The notes below the pieces were generated by a model, which was not told where the DNA came from, did not search any database, and saw only the letters and a program-made list of their open reading frames with translations. Positions 8,989 through 17,732 of a stretch of 64,000 bases of DNA are shown here, in pieces. The DNA is from Phycisphaeraceae bacterium. Lineage in GTDB: Bacteria > Planctomycetota > Phycisphaerae > Phycisphaerales > UBA1924. The first letter of the stretch is position 1, and the number at the start of each line of letters is the position of its first letter. Position numbers and translations under genes: made by a program. Where the stretch lies: NCBI GenBank assembly GCA_019454185.1, contig CP075368.1, positions 496,001-560,000 of the forward strand, given 5' to 3'.

Positions 8989-11976
8989 TCAGGAGCAGGA
9001 GCCGAAGTACTCGAAGAATTCAAGGAAATCGAGGATATCAGTCCACCCATCGTCATTGAAATCGCCGGAGACGCCACTCGATGAGGTGCATGGCGCGGGT
9101 GAGCCGGAGCAAGTGCCGAATGCGTCCATGTACTCGAGCAGATCGAGGATATCGATGATCAGGTCTGCGTTGATATCAGGCGAGAGCGGTCCACCTGGAT
9201 ATGAAGCGGGGTTTGCCTCGCTCGTGCAGACATCGATCTCGTTTCGATCAAGCCAGCCATCCATGTCTCGATCAATGCCCATGCGGATCTCGGTTCCCTT
9301 CGGAACGACCGTCCATGTGAGTTCGGAGCCGGGGGCTGCCAGCGAGCGGAGTTGCGTGTCTGTGTAGGTCTCGCCGATGCGATCGGAGAGGTAGCGTGCG
9401 GCGGCCGGGTCGTACGCGAAGCCGCGCTGCTCGCCGCTCAGCGTTCCCTTGACGATGAGTCCTGTTCGAGAACTGACCGCCTGTTCGAGAAAGACGTTGA
9501 GATCCGCGATCTCGGCTGACGTGGCGGTCGCCAGCGAGACCAGGGTCACCTGCTTCCCCACGGCTGCTCTGGCATCCTTCGAGGGAACTCCAGGGGGGAT
9601 GAGCATGTTGTTCGCAGTCCCCGCCGGCAGGTCGCCACCTGAGAGTGAGAGAAGGAAAGCGACCAGATTCGCGACTTCGGTATCGTTCGCGACATTGAAT
9701 GCCGGTTCGGAAACGAACCTTGCGAGCGTGTCCACGCTTCCATCGTGAAGCACGCCGAACCCCGAGAGCGAACGGGTGTTTGTCGAATCAAACCCGACCT
9801 TGTCGTAGAGGGCGCGGAGCTGCGGCGTCTTGATCGCTCGATTCGTCGAGCCGTCCACGGAAACGAGCTGCTGGTGGCGTTCGCCAAGCGGACCGACCGG
9901 GAAGGGCACCCACGAGCCGCCGGAGAATGTTGCATCTGGACCGCCGCCAGTTGGCAGGGCGTGGCATGTGACACATGCGAACGCGCCGCCGTCGAGACGC
10001 CGCGTCGTCGACCGATACAGCGTCAGACCGGCTGCGGCATTGCCGTTCGGCAGCGGGGTTCCCGCAGGTGAGAACCTGCCGCCTGAGACGTGCCCGGGGA
10101 GGGGTAGGTTTGTCGAGAGAGAGTTATTGAGGTTCCTGAATGGATTCGGCGGAAAGTGGATGCTGGCGAGGAAGTCTTCAAACCGCTGCATCTCGGCTGG
10201 TGTGAGCAGGGTGTCGTCACCCAGGAGCCCCACGAAAGCACCGTTGAACGCTTCAATGCCGCGGCGGTCTCCACGCCAGTGGTGCGGTTCGTGCCCGATG
10301 ATGTCTTGCATCGTCTGGGTCGTCATCGGCCCCTTCATGGGATGGAACGGCGCGAACGGGATCGGCGTTGTGCCGGGCGTGAGCCCCGTGATGCCAGCAC
10401 CCAGGTTGTTGCCGGTGAGCGGGTCGACCGCGCCAGCCGGATCGCCAAGATCCCAGGCCAAGCGGTCGGTGCGAGCATCCACATGGCAGGACGCGCAGGA
10501 TGCCTGGCCGAGACCGCTCGTGAGATGGGTGTCGTAAAGGAATGGGCGTCCGAGTCTGATCGCCTCTGGCGTCGGGTCGTAGTAGGAGGCGGTTGCAACC
10601 ACAGAGTTGCTGGCCAGATCAACCACGGAGACAGAGGCATCGAATCGGTTGAGCACATACAGCGTGTTGTTCGCGGCGGAGACCACAAGACCCGAAGGGC
10701 CCTGTCCGACGTTGATCGTGTCCGGGGCACCGATGCGATCGCCCGCCGTGTTGATGATGGTCAGGTTGTTCGAGCCCATCCCCGCGACAAATGCGCGGTC
10801 GCCCGCAGGTGTGAAGACAACCGCTCGCGGATCTCCAATCGAGCGATTCCTCTGTGACTGCGGGATGGATGTCACGGCGTATGTCAGGTGCGGATTGAGA
10901 TCCTTCGCCCAGCCGCCCGTTCCAGCCGAGGGATCGACGGAAGCGACGATCGATCGGATGAACGTTGACTTCACGTTTGGTTCGAAGCGGATCTCGTTTG
11001 TCGCATCGGTTCCGACAACGGCGATATGTCCGGTCGCCGGATTCGTCGCGATCGCCATGTTGATGTTCATGAAGTCCGTGATGTAGGAGACCGAGAGCGT
11101 GGCTGTATCGATTACGGCGACATCATGGTCGTAGAGACCCCAGCCCACGGGCCTCCCGGACTTGGCGGCGTCTGGTCCTGAAACGAGACTGGTCCAATCG
11201 CCCCCGTTGTCGTCCATCCACTGGCCTGTGCTGTTCTGCCGAACGATCATGCCGACACGCGGCGGCGTCGGAAGCCCGGGAGCAAGAGCGGGAGTGAAGG
11301 CAATGCCGTCATTCGGGGGAGGATTCACGCCGCCCCATGGACCCGCTGAATCGTTCACGACATTTGGCGGGAATGCGAGAGTCCCGGCGGCTGCGGGATC
11401 AATCCCTCCGCCGAGAATGGTCGTACGATTGCCAGACTCGTACGCGGCGACGTACACCTTCGTGCCGTCCGGGCTGGTTGCCATGGCGCGAGGATCCTCC
11501 GCGAGCAGCGGGATTCGGATCGGCGCGGCGGCAAGATTGGCAGGATCGAAGACCAGCACGGTATTCGCCTGTGAACATGAGACGAACGCCCGTTCAGGTG
11601 TTCCTGCGAATACGACATCGCACGGCTCGTCGTCGGTACGAAGCGTTCTGATGACGCGCATCGCGTTCAGGTCGATCACGCTGACGGTGTCTGAGATGTG
11701 ATTGACGACCCACGCCTCTGAATTCGATCTGGCTCGGACCGAGACAGGGTCATACCCGACAGGGATCGACCCGATGGGGATCGGAAGCCCCGCAACGATC
11801 GAGAATACCTCGAGACGCGCATCGGCAAGGTTCACCGCGAGAAGCCGTGACTGGTCGGGTGTCAGGGTGATTGGGTGTACGGGTGGGGTCTCAAAGTTGA
11901 CGAAGGTCGGCTGAGCTGATGCTTCGGTAATCGACAGGGTTGCCGCGAGGGCGGCGGCGGTGACAAGATATCGCAT
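8989..11976 (-). CDS. Secreted beta-propeller / di-heme cytochrome c protein with dockerin-like tail
   Basis: A 995-residue exported protein with a signal peptide ending near ASA-Q22. Residues about 25-480 contain YncE-like beta-propeller blades (VDLASNSVVATASYYDP, TINVGQGPSGLVVSAANNT). Two c-type haem sites follow, CASCH and CVTCH, in a part resembling bacterial di-haem cytochrome c peroxidase/MauG proteins. The last 75 residues are two dockerin-like repeats (ADLIIDILDLLEYMDAF; GDFNDDGWTDILDFLEFFEYF) with the spacer CSGSPAPC, ending in FGSCS. The start has a good ribosome site (ggaga, 8 bases before ATG). Likely role: an extracellular or surface redox protein held by its tail. The tail type is the GC-type dockerin named in Phycisphaerales; its partner is unknown. 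No electron-transfer partner genes are adjacent. Confidence 0.85.
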   Translation of the reverse strand: MRYLVTAAALAATLSITEASAQPTFVNFETPPVHPITLTPDQSRLLAVNLADARLEVFSIVAGLPIPIGSIPVGYDPVSVRARSNSEAWVVNHISDTVSVIDLNAMRVIRTLRTDDEPCDVVFAGTPERAFVSCSQANTVLVFDPANLAAAPIRIPLLAEDPRAMATSPDGTKVYVAAYESGNRTTILGGGIDPAAAGTLAFPPNVVNDSAGPWGGVNPPPNDGIAFTPALAPGLPTPPRVGMIVRQNSTGQWMDDNGGDWTSLVSGPDAAKSGRPVGWGLYDHDVAVIDTATLSVSYITDFMNINMAIATNPATGHIAVVGTDATNEIRFEPNVKSTFIRSIVASVDPSAGTGGWAKDLNPHLTYAVTSIPQSQRNRSIGDPRAVVFTPAGDRAFVAGMGSNNLTIINTAGDRIGAPDTINVGQGPSGLVVSAANNTLYVLNRFDASVSVVDLASNSVVATASYYDPTPEAIRLGRPFLYDTHLTSGLGQASCASCHVDARTDRLAWDLGDPAGAVDPLTGNNLGAGITGLTPGTTPIPFAPFHPMKGPMTTQTMQDIIGHEPHHWRGDRRGIEAFNGAFVGLLGDDTLLTPAEMQRFEDFLASIHFPPNPFRNLNNSLSTNLPLPGHVSGGRFSPAGTPLPNGNAAAGLTLYRSTTRRLDGGAFACVTCHALPTGGGPDATFSGGSWVPFPVGPLGERHQQLVSVDGSTNRAIKTPQLRALYDKVGFDSTNTRSLSGFGVLHDGSVDTLARFVSEPAFNVANDTEVANLVAFLLSLSGGDLPAGTANNMLIPPGVPSKDARAAVGKQVTLVSLATATSAEIADLNVFLEQAVSSRTGLIVKGTLSGEQRGFAYDPAAARYLSDRIGETYTDTQLRSLAAPGSELTWTVVPKGTEIRMGIDRDMDGWLDRNEIDVCTSEANPASYPGGPLSPDINADLIIDILDLLEYMDAFGTCSGSPAPCTSSSGVSGDFNDDGWTDILDFLEFFEYFGSCS

Positions 11977-12374
11977 GCGCTGAATCTCCAGGTTCTGACT
12001 GAACGGCGAAGGACGCCGGCTATTTCAACATAAACCGATCCGAAAAGCGAGACCGATTCGTTTGGGATTTGGTGAGGAGCAGTTTCAGAAAGTCGCAAAC
12101 GCCGGAGCGATGGGGCCACGCGGGCATAAATCCGACTCGCGGGTACGGAATGGCCGGCCGGGATACCGGACCTGTCGGGCTGGCCTCGCGTAGCACTGTT
12201 TGGTCATGTATGCTTATCTGCGCGAACGGCGTTCGCCGCGTCAATGTGGTCGCGTCTTGGGCGACCAAGCTGGCGATCGGCGAGTCGTGTGTCGCGGATG
12301 GGCCGACCCCTGACTCGCCCGAGATGGCGGAGCGGTTCATGATCCAGAATGCTCGGGCGAGGGACTGTGTCGTG
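11977..12374. other. Divergent intergenic region, 398 bases
   Basis: No convincing gene is present. The region carries the start region of the cytochrome/dockerin gene (minus) and the leader of the RRM gene (plus). An AT-rich patch near 12021-12036 (caacataaacc) may hold the minus-strand -10 element. The plus-strand leader could be long, as is common for cold-responsive RNA-binding protein genes, but no defined structure stands out. Confidence 0.4.
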
Positions 12375-12764
12375 GTGAATATCTATGTCGGCAATGTTTC
12401 GTTCTCGATGACCGAGTCAGAGTTGAGGAGTCTCTTCGAGCCGTACGGACAGGTGATGAGGGCATCGATCGTGATGGACCGCGAGACCGGTCGCTCCCGC
12501 GGGTTCGGCTTCGTCGAGATGGCGAACGACGACGAGGCACGGAAGGCGATCGAGGAAGTGAACGGCAAAGACGTGGGAGGCCGCGCATTGAAAGTCAACG
12601 AGGCCCGGCCTCGCGAGCAGGGCGGCGGTGGCGGCGGATTCGGTGGGGGTGGCGGACGTCGCGGTGGCGGGGGTGGTGGGTATGGCGGAGGCGGTGGTGG
12701 CGGCCGCCGGGGAGGCGGATATGGCGGAGACCGTGGCGGTGATCGTGGAGGAGACCGCTGGTGA
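12375..12764 (+). CDS. RRM-type glycine-rich RNA-binding protein
   Basis: The 129-residue protein has one RNA-recognition motif: RNP2 is IYVGNVSF (residues about 3-10) and RNP1 is RGFGFVEM near residue 40. A glycine/arginine tail follows (runs of GGGGG with RRGGG and repeats of GGDRGGDR). This is the layout of cyanobacterial Rbp and plant GRP proteins, single-stranded RNA binders often induced by cold. The GTG at 12375 is chosen because it gives the family N-terminus M-N-I-Y-V-G-N and has an aggga site upstream; the frame stays open for 102 more codons upstream with no family resemblance. A hairpin at 12799-12826 follows the gene. Confidence 0.92.
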   Translation: MNIYVGNVSFSMTESELRSLFEPYGQVMRASIVMDRETGRSRGFGFVEMANDDEARKAIEEVNGKDVGGRALKVNEARPREQGGGGGGFGGGGGRRGGGGGGYGGGGGGGRRGGGYGGDRGGDRGGDRW

Positions 12765-12798
12765 TCTTGAATTGACAGATCGCTCACGTGCATGACAC

Positions 12799-12826
12799 GG
12801 GCCGGCTCCGATAATGGGGTCGGCCC
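12799..12826. terminator. Hairpin between convergent RRM and glycosyltransferase genes
   Basis: An 11-pair stem including two G-U pairs (gggccggctcc / ggggtcggccc) has the loop gataat. It lies in the 69-base gap between two convergent genes. There is no strong T run, so activity is inferred from the stem and its position. Confidence 0.55.
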
Positions 12827-12833
12827 TCTGTGA

Positions 12834-14612
12834 TTATGAGGAGGGCGGTTGGCTCTCTGCGCGATGTGTCACGCTCTCGCACCAAGCTCTCCATGCGGCC
12901 CGGATGGCGGACTCAAACCGAGTTGCATATGCCGTCGCATCGCAAAGCGGCGAGGAGAGCATTCGCTCACGGAGCGTGTCGCGCAGTGCTCGAACCCTGG
13001 GCCGGTCGGATACGAGTTGCGCTGCGATGTGGTTGTACTCGTCGTTGGTCTCTGCAATCAGTTCTTGCAGCCCGATTGCGGACAAGATCGAAGCGGAAAC
13101 CCTCTGAACATGTGTCTCACCGCGAAGCGTCACCACGGGAACGCCCATCCAGAGCGACTCGCATGTGGTGGTCGTTCCGTTGTATGGATATGTGTCAAGT
13201 GCGACGTCGATATGGCCGTACAGCGCGCGTGCCTCGCTCGGCGTAGCGGTGTTCTGCATGAACTGGAGGCGGTCGGGCTCGATGCCCTCGCGTTTGAATG
13301 CTCCCGTGATCGCCGACACAACCGCGGTCAGTCGCATATCCGCCTTGAGCAGCAGTCGGGAGTGGGGAACAGAGCGTAAGAGTGCTGCCCAGCGTGACAG
13401 TTGGAGCGGGTTGATCTTGGTGATCGAATTGAATGATCCGAATGTGGGAGGACGAGATGGATCATCGATATCTGGGAGCGGATCTGCGGGGGGCTGGTAG
13501 CAAAGAAAGCACGGATCGAGTCGAAGCACTCGATCATGTCGATCGGCCTCGGGCGTATCAGTGATCGAATCGCCGATGCGGGCGTCGATGGCTTTCAGGC
13601 GAGTTGATGCCGGATAGCCGATGGCACTCAACTGAACCGGTGCGGGCTTCAGCGCGAATAGGTGGAGCCCGTGGTCCATCGTGTAACCAGAGAGGTCGAT
13701 TAGCACGTCGACACCCAGTGAGCGAATCTCTCTGGCTACGTCGCTCGGAGGACGCCCTCGACAGGTGTGGAGCCGTGCGAGGGACATGAATCGCTCGGTG
13801 GTGGCATCGCGAGACTTCCCCGTCCAGAAGAGCTCGGGTTTCACTCGCGATCGATCGATCCGCTCGAGCAGAGGGAGCAAGAAGTACGAGATGGAATGGC
13901 TGTGGAAGTCACCGGAAACAAACCCGACCGTCAGGGGCCGGTCCTGATCTGGCGTATTGAGAAACGAAGCGACTGGAGCAAGTCCTGGTGGTGCAAAGAG
14001 TCGTGCCGCTCGATCGTGGAGCTGGCGAATTCTGTCTGGCGACAAACCGGGCACGTAATTCGAGATCGATGCCGCTGCGATCGCGATGTCGGATGCTTGC
14101 GGGTGTCTGATCCCCGCCCTCTCGAGAATGGCCAAAGCCTCAGCCGCCCGCCCCGTGCAGAGAAAGAGCACCGCGTACTCGTGCCATAACTCACGCAGAT
14201 CACTCCGCGAGCTGACCGCGGTTTCCATGATCTTCTCGGCGTCAGAGAGCCGGTCAGCGCGAAGGAAGATGCCTGAGAGCGCGAGCATTGCCGAGGAGTT
14301 CAAGGGATCCCGCCGCAATGCCTCTCTGTACGCCTCGATCGCTTCATCGAAGCGTTGCATAGAAACCAGCGAATGAGTAAGCGACTTCAGAATCTGGGCA
14401 TCACCGGGCGAGGCATCGAGCGCGATGCGCGCATGATGGACGGCTTGGGCGTGGTCTTCCCTCTGCGCCGCGAGCTGAGCCGCGAGAAGATTCGGAGCGT
14501 GTGCCTTTGGCTCACGCTGGAGGATGGCTTGCAGGGCGCGTCGAGCTTCGTCGGTCTTGCCGGACGCGAGCAACGCATGAACATCTGTAAGCGTTATGGG
14601 TTCCCTTGCCAC
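12834..14612 (-). CDS. TPR O-GlcNAc-transferase-like protein (SPINDLY type), copy A
   Basis: This 592-residue protein has about 230 N-terminal residues of TPR repeats (SSAMLALSGIFLRADRLSDA; ELWHEYAVLFLCTGRAAEAL) and a C-terminal GT41 catalytic region. Visible family motifs are GFVSGDFHSHSISYF (catalytic His region), VQLSAIGYPAST, FGSFNSITKINP, and GTTTTCESLWMGVPVVTLRG in the nucleotide-sugar site. GT41 enzymes move GlcNAc or fucose onto Ser/Thr or other acceptors; the bacterial acceptors are mostly unknown. It starts with GTG at 14612, with gagagga just upstream overlapping the end of copy B, 7 bases away, so the two are almost certainly co-translated. It is the last gene of a minus-strand run beginning at rne. 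Confidence 0.88.
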   Translation of the reverse strand: MAREPITLTDVHALLASGKTDEARRALQAILQREPKAHAPNLLAAQLAAQREDHAQAVHHARIALDASPGDAQILKSLTHSLVSMQRFDEAIEAYREALRRDPLNSSAMLALSGIFLRADRLSDAEKIMETAVSSRSDLRELWHEYAVLFLCTGRAAEALAILERAGIRHPQASDIAIAAASISNYVPGLSPDRIRQLHDRAARLFAPPGLAPVASFLNTPDQDRPLTVGFVSGDFHSHSISYFLLPLLERIDRSRVKPELFWTGKSRDATTERFMSLARLHTCRGRPPSDVAREIRSLGVDVLIDLSGYTMDHGLHLFALKPAPVQLSAIGYPASTRLKAIDARIGDSITDTPEADRHDRVLRLDPCFLCYQPPADPLPDIDDPSRPPTFGSFNSITKINPLQLSRWAALLRSVPHSRLLLKADMRLTAVVSAITGAFKREGIEPDRLQFMQNTATPSEARALYGHIDVALDTYPYNGTTTTCESLWMGVPVVTLRGETHVQRVSASILSAIGLQELIAETNDEYNHIAAQLVSDRPRVRALRDTLRERMLSSPLCDATAYATRFESAIRAAWRAWCESVTHRAESQPPSS

Positions 14613-14619
14613 GGGCCGT

Positions 14620-16416
14620 TTATCCTCTCGACGCTGTTTCCTGATCCAGATCCCACAGTGTCTGGTAGGCCTGCTCCATCATGCGGGCATGTCCGGCCTC
14701 ATCGCGAAGGGAAGATCTCTCGACCGTTTCGCGGAGCGTACGGCGAAGGGTCGCTCGTTTCTGCTGGTCTTGCGCGAGATCCCGAGCGATGCGAACGTAC
14801 TCCGCTGCGTCCTTTGCTATCCAGTCTTCGCGGCCGATAGCGGTGAGAATCGACGCCGAGACACGGGAGGCATGCACGCTGCCACGTAGCGTAACGACGG
14901 GTACGCCCATCCATAACGCTTCGCAGGTTGTTGTTGTACCGGAATATGGCGTGGTGTCGAGTGCGATGTGGACGCGACGATACTGATCGAGATGCTCAAA
15001 GCTGGAGGCGTTTGGTCCGTAGAGCTCAAGGCGTGATGGATCGGTTCCGCGTTTCTCGAATCGCCTGACAAGCAGGTCACGGGCTGCGGCCTCCTGCAAT
15101 CCAACACCTTTGATCATGAGCGAAGACTGTGGCGCGGCATTCAGCACGGCGGCCCAGAGGTCGATGGTCTGTTCGCTGATCTTTGCGGGGGAGTTGAATG
15201 ACGCGAACCGGACATGGTTGGAATCGTTCAGTGATTCATCCGTAGTCGCAGGGGGACACTCTTGAGGCGGGCGGTAGCACAGGAAGCAACGGGAAAGCCG
15301 CACAAGGGGTTCCACAGAGAGAGCGTCTGCGCCGGCCCCCGGCGGGTCTGTGATTGAATCGACGATTCTGGCATTGACCGTCGGCAGTCCGGTCGTGTTG
15401 CAGTATCCGCAGTATGTCACCTGCACAGGTGCCGCTTGAATCGCAAGGACCGCTGCTCGGTGGTGAGCGGTCAATCCGTTCAGATCGATCAGGATGTCAA
15501 CGCGATTTTCACGGATGCGTCTCGCAAGTGCCGCATCATCGAGCGCGTGCACATGGTGAAACTCATCGCACTTCGAACGAAACCGCTGTGTCAGGTCGTC
15601 GACCTGATGGTGAGTGTGGTACAGATTGACACGGAACCGCGACCGATCGTGCCGTTCAATCAAATGCTCCACGAATGATGAGACAGAGTGGGATCGGAAG
15701 TCTGAAGACATATACCCGAGAACGAGCGGTCGATGATCTTGTGGGATCTTCGGCGGGAGAGGTCCAAGCGAGCGCGAGGCGGACGCCGCAGCGGCCATCA
15801 TGGCCGAACCAAACTGCACATGGCTCTGCAGGACCTCGGTGGGGTCGAGCCCCGACGGGTAGTTCATGATGAACGCCCTGGCGGAGGCGAGCGCAAAGTC
15901 CTGAGAGCTTGAGGGATCGGTGATGAATGGCAGCCGCACGGCTTCGTCAACTCGTCCCAGTTGCACGAGTAAGAAGGCATAATTCGCGACGCATTCGCGG
16001 CGCGAGGGGTGCAACGCAATCGCCTTCGCGAAGGCATCCGCCGCCTCATGCTGCCGCCCGGTCTGCGAAAGGACGATGCCAAGCGTGTTCAATGCGCCGA
16101 AACTCGACTCGTCGATCGCGAGGGCTTTCCGTGCCGCTCCCTCAGCGTCGCGGAGTCGTCCGGTTGCCGCTCGAATGGACGCGAGCAACTGCAAAGCCGT
16201 TGCGGAACGCGGAGCACCGGCCGTCGCTCGCTCAGCGAAAAAGAGTGCGCGTTCCAATTGTCCGGTTGTTGCGAGCATCGATGCGAGAGTCTGATCGAGC
16301 GATGGGTCTTGCTGGCCACGCTTCGAGGCACGCTCGAGCAGAGAGATCGCTTCTGTCGGCCTGCCCGACGCAAAGAGTGCCCCTGCCTGTCCGAGGATGG
16401 CGCGCGAGTCAGTCAT
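14620..16416 (-). CDS. TPR O-GlcNAc-transferase-like protein (SPINDLY type), copy B
   Basis: This 598-residue paralogue of the next gene has the same plan: N-terminal TPR repeats (GALNTLGIVLSQTGRQHEAA) and a GT41-like C-terminal half. Motifs include GYMSSDFRSHSVSSF, VQVTYCGYCNTTG, RFASFNSPAKISE and GTTTTCEALWMGVPVVTLRG, so both copies keep the residues expected for activity. The two proteins are clearly diverged outside these motifs, which argues for an old duplication with separate acceptors. The start codon overlaps the dxr stop in an ATGA arrangement (16413-16416), indicating translational coupling to dxr. Confidence 0.88.
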   Translation of the reverse strand: MTDSRAILGQAGALFASGRPTEAISLLERASKRGQQDPSLDQTLASMLATTGQLERALFFAERATAGAPRSATALQLLASIRAATGRLRDAEGAARKALAIDESSFGALNTLGIVLSQTGRQHEAADAFAKAIALHPSRRECVANYAFLLVQLGRVDEAVRLPFITDPSSSQDFALASARAFIMNYPSGLDPTEVLQSHVQFGSAMMAAAASASRSLGPLPPKIPQDHRPLVLGYMSSDFRSHSVSSFVEHLIERHDRSRFRVNLYHTHHQVDDLTQRFRSKCDEFHHVHALDDAALARRIRENRVDILIDLNGLTAHHRAAVLAIQAAPVQVTYCGYCNTTGLPTVNARIVDSITDPPGAGADALSVEPLVRLSRCFLCYRPPQECPPATTDESLNDSNHVRFASFNSPAKISEQTIDLWAAVLNAAPQSSLMIKGVGLQEAAARDLLVRRFEKRGTDPSRLELYGPNASSFEHLDQYRRVHIALDTTPYSGTTTTCEALWMGVPVVTLRGSVHASRVSASILTAIGREDWIAKDAAEYVRIARDLAQDQQKRATLRRTLRETVERSSLRDEAGHARMMEQAYQTLWDLDQETASRG

Positions 16417-17723
16417 TCTGTTCCCATGGTCGGACGCGAAAGGCCAGTGTGTGACGGTAGTACGCCTCTTCGTCCTGCTTCGATTCTCTTCTGGACATAC
16501 CGACGTGCCTCATGATCTGCATCCAGCACATCGGCCAACTCGTGCAACTGCCTGACCGGGATGTTGTGCATGGCATCGGCAACGAGTTGTGGGATATCTC
16601 CGAATCGGATTCTTCGCTCAAGAAATGCCGCGACAGCGACCTCATTGGCAGCGTTCATGACTGCGCCGGTGGAGCCGCCCCGATCGATCGCCTCGAAAGC
16701 CAGAGCGAGTGCGGGAAACCTCTCGTGGTCCGGCTGCTCGAACTCAAGCGGGCGCATTGTTGCCAGGTCCAGACGCTTCGCTGCTGCCTCCACGCGGTGC
16801 GGAAACGAGATCGCCTGCTGGATCGGCAGGCGCATGTCCGGCGCAGCGAGCTGCGCGACAACCGAACCGTCTTGCAACTCCGCGATGGCATGAACGATCG
16901 ACTGGGGGTGGATGATCGCCCCGAGTCTGCTCGAGGGGATACCGAAAAGCCAATGGGCCTCGATCAGTTCGAGTGCTTTGTTCATGAGCGAGGCACAATC
17001 GATCGTGACCTTTGTACCCATGCTCCACGTTGGGTGCCTTAGCGCCATTTCCGGTGTCGCGTTCTGCATGTCGGACAACGGCATGGCGCGGAAGGGGCCA
17101 CCGGATGCGGTGAGGAGCACCTTGGTCACTGTCTCGGGCAAAGCGGTGGGAGGGCATGCCCCTGTTCTAAGAAAGGGAGACAGGCAGAGCCAGAGCGCTG
17201 CGTGCTCGCTATCGACAGGAAGCAGACGAGAGCCGCTTCTCGCGGCTTCTGGTATCACGATCCCACCGGCCGCAACAAGCGTCTCCTTGTTGGCAAGAGC
17301 GATATCCCGTCCCAAACGCACGGCCTTGAGTGTTGCCGGAAGGCCGGCCACGCCGACAACAGCAGCCACCACGAGATCGCATTCAACCTCATCCACAAGC
17401 GACTCTGCGGCATGGTTGCCAACACGTGCGCGAAAGCCCGACGTCAGAGACGGCACGTCCTCAACCCGCCGCGGATCTGCCAGCGCGACGTCTCGTACAC
17501 CGAATCGCACGGCCTGTTCCCCCAGCAGCTTCGCATTGCTGCCTGAGGCAAGCCCGACGACACGATACCTCGGGATGTCCACACCATCGTCATGCAGTCG
17601 GTTCAGATGCTCGATGACTTCGAGCGTCTGAGTGCCGATCGAGCCAGTGGAACCGAGAATCAGAACGCGGCGATCGCCCTTCTGGCTGGATGTCGTCAAG
17701 TGGCGGGGTGATGGTTGAGACAT
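16413..17723 (-). CDS. dxr: 1-deoxy-D-xylulose-5-phosphate reductoisomerase
   Basis: Dxr (IspC) makes 2-C-methyl-D-erythritol 4-phosphate from DXP with NADPH, the committed step of the non-mevalonate isoprenoid route. The 436-residue protein has the NADPH-binding GSTGSIG at residues 24-30, the ANKE motif (IALANKETLVAAG), the flexible-loop and substrate region (TASGGPF; HPTWSMGTKVTIDCASLMNK) and the metal/substrate site LELIEAHWLF followed by IHPQSIVHA. It is slightly longer than the usual 390-400 residues because of a polar N-terminal extension and a basic tail. It starts 9 bases after the rne stop and ends in an overlap with copy B of the glycosyltransferases. Confidence 0.97.
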   Translation of the reverse strand: MSQPSPRHLTTSSQKGDRRVLILGSTGSIGTQTLEVIEHLNRLHDDGVDIPRYRVVGLASGSNAKLLGEQAVRFGVRDVALADPRRVEDVPSLTSGFRARVGNHAAESLVDEVECDLVVAAVVGVAGLPATLKAVRLGRDIALANKETLVAAGGIVIPEAARSGSRLLPVDSEHAALWLCLSPFLRTGACPPTALPETVTKVLLTASGGPFRAMPLSDMQNATPEMALRHPTWSMGTKVTIDCASLMNKALELIEAHWLFGIPSSRLGAIIHPQSIVHAIAELQDGSVVAQLAAPDMRLPIQQAISFPHRVEAAAKRLDLATMRPLEFEQPDHERFPALALAFEAIDRGGSTGAVMNAANEVAVAAFLERRIRFGDIPQLVADAMHNIPVRQLHELADVLDADHEARRYVQKRIEAGRRGVLPSHTGLSRPTMGTE

Positions 17724-17732
17724 CGGCTGCGC

